A stretch of DNA of 6,756 bases from Bacillota bacterium (GTDB lineage Bacteria; Bacillota; Clostridia; Christensenellales; Borkfalkiaceae), in assembly GCA_021768985.1 (NCBI GenBank), contig JAETTR010000065.1, positions 1-6,756 of the forward strand, written 5' to 3'. Below, piece by piece: positions 1 through 6,700 of this stretch (the first letter of the stretch is position 1; each line of letters opens with the position of its first letter). The translations under genes and the position numbers were made by a program. The notes beneath the pieces are model-generated. The model saw nothing but the letters and a program-made list of their open reading frames with translations, was not told the DNA's origin and made no database searches.

Positions 1-1
1 T

Positions 2-160
2 TCAGGCGGTTATGAAATGTTTGACAGAATTTTGATATACGCCAAACAAAGCGGTATGTGGAATCCATTTCGTGTTTGGGAACAATGCCGCGAAGAAGTA
101 CTTACGCCGTCTTTAAATCGCTATGAAACGAACGAGCAAAAAATATATCAATTAGCATAA
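2..160 (+). CDS. 3' end of an unrecognised protein (5'-truncated by the window)
   Basis: An open frame enters from the left edge and gives 52 residues before a TAA at 158-160. The visible C-terminus begins SGGYEMFDRILIYAKQSGMW and ends NRYETNEQKIYQLA, a soluble, mixed-charge segment rich in Tyr, Trp and Gln with no membrane helix. I do not recognise the family from this fragment and assign no function. That it is a real coding end is supported by the open frame and by a strong hairpin 18 bases after the stop. Its base composition is more AT-rich (codons such as ATA, TTA, AAA) than the glycosyltransferase and DegV genes further right, so it may have a different origin. It points toward the 3' end of tRNA-Leu and is therefore convergent with the tRNA transcript. 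Confidence 0.65.
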   Translation, partial: SGGYEMFDRILIYAKQSGMWNPFRVWEQCREEVLTPSLNRYETNEQKIYQLA

Positions 161-178
161 TAACACATTACGAGAAGG

Positions 179-212
179 AAAGACAGATAATGCAAAAAGA
201 TTATCTGTCTTT
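179..212 (+). terminator. Hairpin terminator, possibly bidirectional
   Basis: A perfect 13-bp inverted repeat (AAAGACAGATAAT at 179-191 and its complement at 200-212) encloses an 8-base loop. On the + strand the right arm runs into a short T-rich stretch at 210-213 and then GTTGC, so the U-tract is modest. It lies 18 bases after the stop of the left-edge gene and 86 bases beyond the 3' end of the - strand tRNA-Leu. It could therefore end both converging transcripts. The symmetry is seen directly; the termination role is inferred. Confidence 0.65.
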
Positions 213-298
213 TGTTGCTTGGAAGCTTTCAAATTCTTCCATTAAACAAAATAGCCCGAACGTCTTTTTATAATAAAGAAGTTCAAGCTATCAAGACT

Positions 299-381
299 TG
301 GTGCGGACGACAAGATTTGAACTTGCAAGGTTGCCCATTGGATTCTAAGTCCAACGCGTCTGCCAATTTCGCCACGTCCGC
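299..381 (-). tRNA. tRNA-Leu (anticodon UAG)
   Basis: The reverse complement folds as a complete tRNA. The acceptor arms are GCGGACG (375-381) and CGTCCGC (303-309), with discriminator A (302) and an encoded CCA (299-301). The anticodon stem TTGGA/TCCAA encloses loop CTTAGAA, placing anticodon TAG at 345-347, which reads CUN leucine codons. The T arm has GCAAG/CTTGT around TTCAAAT, with a terminal wobble pair. The D arm contains GGCAGA and a 3-bp stem. The long variable region before the T arm is typical of class II tRNA-Leu. It lies 74 bases downstream of tRNA-Val and is probably co-transcribed with it. Confidence 0.96.
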
Positions 382-386
382 AAAGG

Positions 387-402
387 CGCGAAGAGATTCG
401 CG
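387..402 (-). other. Small hairpin in the tRNA-Val/tRNA-Leu spacer
   Basis: CGCGAA (387-392) and TTCGCG (397-402) form a 6-bp stem with a GAGA/TCTC loop, five bases 5' of tRNA-Leu in the direction of transcription. It may be a spacer structure affecting processing of the dicistronic tRNA precursor. The role is inferred. The rest of the 74-base spacer shows nothing else I can name. Confidence 0.35.
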
Positions 403-455
403 ATAAAAAAACAAACCTCCATACGTCGGCACTCGGCACAGCGTACAGGGCTTGA

Positions 456-532
<77 letters not shown>

Positions 533-547
533 GTAAAGGATAGTACT

Positions 548-576
548 ATCATAAACGAAACGACAAAACTTGTCAA
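548..576 (-). promoter_or_regulatory. Promoter of the tRNA-Val/tRNA-Leu transcript
   Basis: On the - strand the -35 box TTGACA (571-576) is a perfect match. After a 17-base spacer comes -10 box TATGAT (548-553), five of six. The predicted start near 541 lies about nine bases before tRNA-Val. Strength and position suit a housekeeping sigma-A stable-RNA promoter. Confidence 0.88.
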
Positions 577-655
577 GCGTTCTTTGCGGAAAATACAAGA
601 TTTTTTACGATGAATTTTTTTGACGTAATTTCCTTTATGAATTCCCGTTACGGAC

Positions 656-684
656 TTGACAATTTGCAACACGTATAGTAAAAT
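656..684 (+). promoter_or_regulatory. Promoter of the glycosyltransferase gene
   Basis: TTGACA (656-661), a 17-base spacer and TAAAAT (679-684) form a near-consensus sigma-A promoter. The predicted start is near 691, giving a leader of about 39 bases. It is divergent from the tRNA promoter about 80 bases away, with an AT-rich stretch between them (roughly 595-625) that could act as an UP-like element for either. Confidence 0.85.
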
Positions 685-689
685 AATTT

Positions 690-705
690 CGGATTAACAA
701 ATCCG
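690..705 (+). other. Short hairpin at the start of the glycosyltransferase mRNA
   Basis: CGGATT (690-695) and AATCCG (700-705) form a 6-bp stem with loop AACA, located exactly at the predicted transcription start. A six-T run follows at 711-716. It could be a 5'-end stabilising structure, an operator, or chance. The dyad is seen directly; the function is not established. Confidence 0.35.
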
Positions 706-729
706 TAACATTTTTTCGGAGCAGGATTT

Positions 730-2271
730 ATGGAGACGTATCGTAAACCGAGAATCCTTATCACCTTCGTGGAAGCGGGCATGGGTCATATAGTAAGCGC
801 GCAGGCGATTTCGGATTCCCTGAAAAAAAAGTACGGCGATAAGCTGGAGATTATCGAAGGCTACGTTCTGCGGGACAGCGATAATCCCGTATTGCCCAAG
901 TTCGAAGAGTTCCTCGTCAAAAACACGCAGTTGTATTCGAAGATTCCCGCTTACGGGGATATTCAGTTCGCGTCCATGCACATTCTCGGCGCGCAGAATA
1001 CGCTGAAGCTCATTCACAACACAACGTTTCACGCCTCTACGGTGGCTATGACGGAGGAGTACAAAAAGTATAAGCCGGATATTATCATCTGTACGCATTT
1101 CTTTCTGTTGTTCTGCGCGGTGGAATACCGGCGCAAATTCAATCCCGACGTAACCGTCGTGGCGTATTGCCCCGACAACGACGTGCACGGCTGGTGGGAT
1201 AACCGTGCGGACGTGATCTACACGAACAACCCGCTTGCCACAAAGCAGGCATACGATCTGAAATTCCCGAACGGTCATGTGCGCGAGGTGTTCTATCCGA
1301 CCCGCGCCGACGTCGTGGATTCCAACGGCACGAAGGAGTCCTACCGCGAGCAGTTCGGCATTCCGCAGGACAAGTTCGCCGTGGTGATTGCCGACGGTGT
1401 GTACGCCAAGGCAAAGCTTCGCAAAGTTTGCCTGGAGCTGTTAAAGACGAAAGAGGAGATCACGATCTGCGTCCTTGCGGGCAAGAACGAAAAGCTGAAA
1501 AAGCAGTTCGATGAGATCAAACCGAAAGTCAACAAGAATATCACGCTGTTGACCTTCGGGTTTATCAAAGAAGCGCCGCAGCTTTACGGTGCGTGCGATC
1601 TGTTCATTACCAAGGCGGGACCGAACGCCGTGCTCGACAGCGTCATGATGGGTACGCCCATTCTGATCGATTATTGCGCCACGCCCAGCGAACGCGCCAC
1701 CAAGAAGTTGTTTACCGAGCACATGTTCTGCGGCTACCATTTCGTCAACCCGCGCAGAATCCGCAAGCAGGTGGAAAAGCTCGTGCAGCAGCCCGAAATT
1801 TTGCAGAAGATCCGCGAGGAGTTGCGCTTCTTTGACAAGTCGCGCAACGGCGCCGACGAGATTGCCGATGATATCGCCCAAATGCTCTGGAATAACCGCG
1901 AGCGCATGGCGAAAATTTTGCGTGAAGAGGAAGAGGTGATTACGGGCTTCTTTGCCGAAAAGGCGGAGCTGAAACGCGCGAAAGCGGAAAAGAAAATCGA
2001 AAAGATTCACGAAAATACGGCGAAGCGGGCGGAACGGCTCGATCAGTCGGAGCGTTTTAACGAATCCACCGCCGAAAAGCTGACGCAGAAAAAGGAGAAA
2101 CGGATCGAATCGGTGAACCGATCCACCGAAAAGCAGATCGAACGCATCGACAAAAAGACGGAAAAGGTCATTGAAAAGATGCACGAGGGCGAGGCGAGCC
2201 GCTATTCGGCAAAGGCGATCTTGCAGAAAGTGGATAAAGAGCAGGGAAAACGGGAGTCCGATCCCGCATAG
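730..2271 (+). CDS. UgtP/MGDG-synthase-like glycosyltransferase (GT28) with C-terminal hendecad tail
   Basis: This is probably a membrane-associated processive diacylglycerol glycosyltransferase that moves sugar from a nucleotide sugar to diacylglycerol, making glycolipids and lipoteichoic-acid anchors. It has a GT-B fold. The N-terminal MGDG-synthase domain (about 8-190) carries the glycine motif GMGH at 17-20, where the family has GxGH. The C-terminal GT28 domain (about 215-375) has the nucleotide-sugar signature FITKAGPNAVLDSVMMGTPI at 292-311. The usual Glu of this motif is Asp303 here. From about 391 a Lys/Glu-rich tail extends to 513, which relatives of about 380-400 residues such as UgtP lack. 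The ATG is preceded by GGAG (718-721), eight bases upstream, and the stop is tandem TAG TAA. The donor and number of sugars added cannot be read from sequence. Family call is firm; exact product less so. Confidence 0.88.
   Translation: METYRKPRILITFVEAGMGHIVSAQAISDSLKKKYGDKLEIIEGYVLRDSDNPVLPKFEEFLVKNTQLYSKIPAYGDIQFASMHILGAQNTLKLIHNTTFHASTVAMTEEYKKYKPDIIICTHFFLLFCAVEYRRKFNPDVTVVAYCPDNDVHGWWDNRADVIYTNNPLATKQAYDLKFPNGHVREVFYPTRADVVDSNGTKESYREQFGIPQDKFAVVIADGVYAKAKLRKVCLELLKTKEEITICVLAGKNEKLKKQFDEIKPKVNKNITLLTFGFIKEAPQLYGACDLFITKAGPNAVLDSVMMGTPILIDYCATPSERATKKLFTEHMFCGYHFVNPRRIRKQVEKLVQQPEILQKIREELRFFDKSRNGADEIADDIAQMLWNNRERMAKILREEEEVITGFFAEKAELKRAKAEKKIEKIHENTAKRAERLDQSERFNESTAEKLTQKKEKRIESVNRSTEKQIERIDKKTEKVIEKMHEGEASRYSAKAILQKVDKEQGKRESDPA
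1990..2196 (+). repeat. Hendecad (11-residue) repeat region in the glycosyltransferase tail
   Basis: Residues 421-489 contain 11-residue units of pattern K-x-I-E-x-(I/V/M)-x-x-x-T-E. The units are KKIEKIHENTA (421-431), KRAERLDQSER (432-442), KRIESVNRSTE (457-467), KQIERIDKKTE (468-478) and KVIEKMHEGEA (479-489). A degenerate 14-residue link spans 443-456. Hydrophobic or threonine positions fall 3, 4 and 4 residues apart (Ile423-Ile426-Thr430, Ile459-Val462-Thr466, Ile470-Ile473-Thr477). This is the hendecad pattern of straight or right-handed coiled coils and of some membrane-lying amphipathic helices. Which role applies is inference. Confidence 0.7.
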
Positions 2272-2297
2272 TAAGAAATGAAAGAAGAGATAACCGA

Positions 2298-2330
2298 AAG
2301 ACCCGTTCGGCGGAATGCCGAACGGGTCTT
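2298..2330. terminator. Bidirectional terminator between convergent genes
   Basis: A perfect 14-bp GC-rich stem (AAGACCCGTTCGGC at 2298-2311, complement at 2317-2330) has a 5-base loop. It lies 26 bases after the glycosyltransferase stop and 38 bases beyond the DegV gene's stop. Both strands read TCTT at the base of the stem, followed by pyrimidine-rich sequence on the + strand (CCTCTATTTA). It is the only structure in the 97-base convergent gap and probably serves both genes. The U-tracts are interrupted. Confidence 0.8.
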
Positions 2331-2368
2331 CCTCTATTTAGGAGATAGGGATATGTGAAAGAAGGGGG

Positions 2369-3310
2369 TTACGCGTGGTGCGTCACCGTTTTTCCGCGCG
2401 GTGCGGGTTCCGTCTGGGCGGAATCGTTTTTCCGGTCTTTCCCCAGGAAGAAGAGAGCGATCGTGCCCGGACCGACGTGCGTTCCCGAGCAGATGTCGTA
2501 ATATTCCACAATGACGTCGCCTGCGCCGTGTTCTTTTAACGTCTTTGCAAGTTCGAGCGCTTCTTCCTCGCAGTCGGCGTGCGCAATGCCCACAGTCTGT
2601 CCTTCGGGGCGGATTGCGTACTGATCGAACGCTTCGATGATTGCCGATATGGATTTCTTTCTTCCGCGCGCTTTGCCGAAGAAGGAGATCTTCGCGTTCG
2701 CGCCGCCGTCCGCCCGCAGAATCGGTTTGATGTTCAGAATGCTTCCGGCAATCGCGAGCGTACGGGAAATTCTTCCGCCCTTGCGCAGATATTTGAGGTC
2801 GTCTACCGTAAAGTAGCTGTTCATTTTATAAGCGTTGTGTTTGACCCATTCGCTGCACGTTTCCGCGCTCTCGCCCATATCGCGCAGGTCCGCCGCTTTC
2901 AGAACGAGCAAACCTTCGCCGAGCGAGGCGTTTGCGCTGTCGAGTACATATACCTTGCGCGCGGGATAGCGCTCTTCCAGCGTTTTCTTGGCGGCAAGCG
3001 CCTGATTGTAGCTGCCGCTGATACCCGAGGAAATTGTGAAAAGCAACGCGTCCTTGCCGCTTTCGAGTGCCGGGGAGAGGGCTTCCACGAACCGTTCCTC
3101 CACAATCAGCGAAGTTTTCACGTCGGCGTTTTCACGCATCTTTGCGTAAAACTCTTTCGCGATTTCCGAATATTTTGCGCCGTCCTCCACGCAGGGAACT
3201 TCCTTCCCGTCGATCGTGCAATAATACGATATCGTTTGAATGTTGCGGGCACTCCGCATTTCGTCGGGAATGTTTGCCGCGGAATCCGCAAAAATTTCGA
3301 AGTCAGCCAT
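2369..3310 (-). CDS. DegV family fatty-acid-binding protein (FakB-like)
   Basis: DegV/FakB proteins are cytoplasmic and bind one fatty acid. In Firmicutes many present it to the kinase FakA for phosphorylation and membrane lipid synthesis. Family landmarks (counted from the second ATG) are: ADS at 8-10; Thr66-Ser67, the conserved TS that contacts the fatty-acid carboxylate in FakB proteins; ISSGISGSY at 93-101; VLDSANAS at 122-129; DDLKYLRKGGRIS at 170-182; LNIKPIL at 192-198; and GTHVGPG at 276-282, whose His is conserved. The protein is 313 residues against a usual 280 or so, ending in a polar tail of about 23. Two adjacent ATGs exist. AAGGAG (3318-3323) lies 7 bases from the one at 3310 but 4 from that at 3313, so I prefer 3310. 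A possible -10, TATTAT at 3352-3357, lacks a good -35. Its FakA partner is not in the window. Confidence 0.93.
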   Translation of the reverse strand: MADFEIFADSAANIPDEMRSARNIQTISYYCTIDGKEVPCVEDGAKYSEIAKEFYAKMRENADVKTSLIVEERFVEALSPALESGKDALLFTISSGISGSYNQALAAKKTLEERYPARKVYVLDSANASLGEGLLVLKAADLRDMGESAETCSEWVKHNAYKMNSYFTVDDLKYLRKGGRISRTLAIAGSILNIKPILRADGGANAKISFFGKARGRKKSISAIIEAFDQYAIRPEGQTVGIAHADCEEEALELAKTLKEHGAGDVIVEYYDICSGTHVGPGTIALFFLGKDRKNDSAQTEPAPRGKTVTHHA

Positions 3311-3313
3311 CAT

Positions 3314-3558
3314 TTTACTCCTTGGGGGCGAATGCTCTTTTTTCGCTTCCGATAATAGTTTAACACCGTACGCCGGATTTTACACCCTATTCCTTGCCGA
3401 ATTCGCTCTCCATTGTTTTGATCCTTCTCTACCTTCTGTTTTTTTACTCTACTGTGGGTAGAGTCGATATTATTTTGTTCATTTTGCGACAATATCGCAT
3501 AAAATCTCGGTTCGGATAACAGAATTCGGCAAAATTCTGCCATTCCGAAAAAAATCAC
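3314..3558. promoter_or_regulatory. Dyad-rich divergent control region between degV-like gene and secreted-protein gene
   Basis: This stretch has no convincing gene. It holds several inverted repeats: ACTCTAC/GTAGAGT (3446-3452 and 3458-3464, 5-base loop); an imperfect dyad at 3481-3505 with core TGCGA/TCGCA; and a nested dyad at 3511-3549 with inner arms CAGAATT/AATTCTG (3520-3526, 3533-3539) and outer arms TTCGGA/TCCGAA. An 11-base sequence TTGCCGAATTC at 3394-3404 recurs inverted at 3522-3532. A seven-T run lies at 3439-3445 and a seven-A run at 3548-3554. The placement suggests operators or a structured leader for either gene, but no known site is recognised. Confidence 0.5.
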
Positions 3559-3587
3559 TTGTAAAATTTGACGGAATGATATATAAT
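3559..3587 (+). promoter_or_regulatory. Promoter of the secreted-protein gene
   Basis: TTGTAA (3559-3564) is followed by a 17-base spacer and a perfect -10 box TATAAT (3582-3587). The predicted start is about 3594. Because the start lies so near the ATG at 3604, the ribosome binding site of that ATG would sit at the very 5' end of the mRNA. This is one reason for preferring the ATG at 3634. Confidence 0.75.
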
Positions 3588-3633
3588 AGGGAAAAGGATA
3601 TACATGCACGAAACAAGAGCGAGGTTTACGCGA

Positions 3634-3741
3634 ATGAGAAAAAACGGAAAGCATATTTTGTTGGCGGCGGCTGTCTGTACCGCGGGATTGGGGTGTCTGT
3701 TTCTGATAAACGGTGAATCCCTTACCGTTGCGAACGCCGCG
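3634..3741 (+). other. Sec signal peptide of the secreted modular protein
   Basis: The N-terminus has a basic start (MRKNGKH), a hydrophobic core at residues 8-25 (ILLAAAVCTAGLGCLFLI), and a polar end TVANAA with an A-x-A site, so cleavage is likely after Ala35 or Ala36. Cys21 in GLGC sits inside the core and does not fit the lipobox consensus well, so an ordinary type I signal is preferred over a lipoprotein signal. Confidence 0.82.
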
Positions 3742-6700
3742 GAGAACGAGATCAACATATATTCTGCGCTGACTTGGGAGAGCGCGGTTCCGGATAAAAA
3801 GTTAGCTTCCGCGCAAGAGGTTTTTGCATATTCGTATTCTTACGGGAATTCAAGAGGGCTTACTTATTATTCCGCTACGGAAATGCAGACTCCGCCGAAT
3901 GGATATTGGAGCGACTGGGAATTCCTTCCTATGCAGAGCGGTATGTTTTATAACAGCGTTTTTTATCATTTCGCCGAAGCCGACGATCAAAATTACGGAA
4001 TCGCATTGCAAGAGTCCGAGTTATTTTCGAAGGAGTATACTCCTTCATCGGTTGCTTCCGCAACCGATGAAGGAAGTTACAAAGCGTCCGTAACACTGAC
4101 TGCGAAAGGGGATAATCGATTCGTTTACGGAAACTCTTCACAGGCAAATGCTTTTGCGCAGAACGGTATGCGCATCACTTCTTTCAGCGATAACGCTGTA
4201 ACGGTTGAAAAGACCTGGTACGTCGTAAGTTATGCGAATGAGCTGGTGATGGCGCCGAACGAAGAGTCCGGCGCGGAAATGAAATATTTGCCTTATCGCG
4301 TCAATTCCTGGCAGTTCGGGGATAAGGAGAACGTTGCCGTTTATCCGTGGTTGCAGCACGGGGATGAAGCTTATTTATCGGACCAAGTAAACGATTTTTA
4401 CGAATTAAAATGCGAAAATGAACTTGTCGTTTCTTGGCTTGTGGGAAGCAAGCCGCAAATTTCGTCGGGGTGGGATATGGAAAACGGCGGAACGAGTGAC
4501 ATCGTCACCTTTTCTATTTACCGTAACGGAGAATCGTCGGATCCCGACGATAAAGACGGCGGTTCCGTGATTGTTTGCAGCGATGCGCCCCGTTCGCAGT
4601 GGAATTATTATGTGAACGAATATATGCCTGTCGGACAGTATGAAATTACGTTTCGGGTAAAAGAAATTTCATTGAATAAACACTTCGGCTATTGGGACGG
4701 AGTGTCCTACGGCGAAACGAATCCTTATCGTTATAAGGGTTTCAGCGTGTCTTATGCGTTCGAAGTAACGCCCGCGGTATTCCGGATTTCCGACGGCGGA
4801 TTCAAGGGTCAGACAAAAGAGGTCGACGTTGCGGAAGTGACAAGCGGAGAGGACTTCTTCGGCGCAATCGGCGAAGTCGGGTTTACGGGGTATCTCCCCG
4901 AGTTTTCGAACGACGCCGCGGGGTATTGGGCGTTAGCCGATCAGAGCGAATATTTCGACGTGGCTCCCGTTTTGAAATTTAACCTTGCGAAAAATTACGA
5001 TGACGTTTACTACGCCGCAAACGACAACTTCTGGGATAACGAATTCAAAACTCCCGCCCGTTACCGTGTGTTCTATCAGGCGGAAGCGAAAAATTACGCG
5101 CCTTTGCATGACGACGCGCAGAACTACGAAGATTATTTCGACATCGTGCTCTATCGCACGCTTTCCGTTCCTGCGCTCGCGCAAACGAAATTTGTGTATT
5201 CGGGTACGCTGATTACGGCGTTTTTGACACACGCTCCCGAATTCGAGCGGGAATTCTATACCGTTACGGGGAATACCGAGCTCGAAGCGAACGGAACGGG
5301 CGAGCAATACACGGTGACGATTTCGCTCAATGATCAATCGGGGATTTACCGTTGGGCGGATTCCGAAGGACAAGCCGCCGTCCGCGCGATTCTGCTTAAT
5401 TGGCATGTTTCTCCCGCGCAAGAGAATTGGGCGGAGGAGGTCGGCGTGATCCCTTGGAGTTATAAGGGCTATATTCCCGAAGCCAATCGTTTTACGGGGG
5501 TTTCCGAATCCGGACTTCCCGCGACTTTCACGGTGGCGCAGGAGATCGACGGGCAGATGAGACCGTTGGACTACCTCAGTCCGATCATTACCGAAAACGG
5601 CGTCGTGACGAATCTTGCGCAGATCGCCGTGTTAAGAGATCTCGATGCGGGAACCTACTATATCAAAGCCGCCGTACCCGCGAGCAAGAATTATACGGGC
5701 GCAACGTCCGACTGGGTTTCCTTTACGGTTTCGTCGGCGGAGAACGCTTGGGCGGAAACGCCTCGGTTTTTCGCATGGAATTACGGCGGATATGATCCGG
5801 GCGCAAACGGCAGATTCGGTGAAGCCGCGCACGGCGCAACCTCTTTCCTGTTCTATCGGTTAAACGCAGGCAATCGGGTTGGCGCGGGCTACGGCGATAT
5901 CACGGGTTTTTCGCCCGACCAAAGCTATGCGAACGTGCCCGCCGGTTCGTATGAAATGTTCGTTACCGCAGACGGCGGGAATAACTATACAAATCTTGAA
6001 AAATCGGTATTTTTCACCATCGGAAGAGGCAAGAACGGTTGGCTGACCGCTCCCAATATCACGAGTTGGTTGCGCGGAGACGCCGCGGGCACGCTCGTCG
6101 GCACGCCGAAGTTTGGAACGCCCGTCTTTACGGTGGAAGGTCTCGACGGCAACACGGTATACGATAACAGAAAAGACGATTTAAGCGTGTTGCAAAACTT
6201 GAACGCGGGCAGTTATAAGCTGATTGCGTTCGTCGTGGGAACGGACGACTACGATGCGATTCCCGCGTCCGAAGTAAAATTCAACGTCATGGCGCAACGG
6301 TCGAACGGTTGGCGCGTTGCGCCCAATATTCAGGGCTGGACGGAAGGGGAAACCCCCAATCAGCCCGTCGGAGCCGCGTCCTTCGGCGACGTGACGTTCC
6401 GCTATGAAACGAACGGCGGCGTTTCGGTCGGAACCGAACCGCCTACGGAGGCGGGCGAGTACCGTCTGATCGCCTTTGTGCCCGTATATACCGATTCCGC
6501 GTCGGGCGAGCAGTACGACGAGCTCTACGCAGAGGTTTACTTTACTATCGCGAAAAAGCCTGTTCTCGTGAACAGTTGGAAGGTCGTTCCTTCCATTCAG
6601 AACTGGAGAGAAGGGGAAACGCCGAGCGAGCCGGCGGGCGAAGCGAACGCGGGCGGTGCGACGATTTTCACATATATGACCGAGAGCGGCGAATCGTTGA

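Noticed and set aside
694..1278. Open frame on the - strand at the start of the glycosyltransferase gene
   Set aside because: It is a shadow of the + strand coding sequence, and the + product shows the GMGH motif and a good promoter and ribosome binding site.
1441..2184. Long open frame on the - strand opposite the glycosyltransferase (247 codons)
   Set aside because: It is antisense to the Lys/Glu-rich tail and GT28 domain, gives an implausible Phe/Leu/Arg-rich protein, and has no independent support. The + strand frame carries clear family motifs.
2579..3355. 258-codon open frame on the + strand opposite the DegV gene
   Set aside because: The product is Arg/Phe-rich with no motif, while the - strand product carries all DegV landmarks.
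3604..3633. Upstream ATG at 3604 as start of the secreted protein
   Set aside because: Its ribosome binding site would lie at or before the predicted transcription start, and it would put Arg-rich residues before a normal signal peptide. It remains possible, so it is mentioned as an alternative.
3685..3696. Possible lipoprotein signal at GLGC (Cys21)
   Set aside because: The -3 residue is Gly, the Cys lies in the middle of the hydrophobic core, and a good A-x-A site follows at 33-35.
4041..4074. Intragenic hairpin as a transcription terminator
   Set aside because: It is followed by AGTTAC rather than a T-run, and the reading frame continues for over 890 codons.
4933..5421. 162-codon open frame on the - strand in the secreted-protein gene
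   Set aside because: Antisense shadow of an uninterrupted + strand frame with Ig-like domains.
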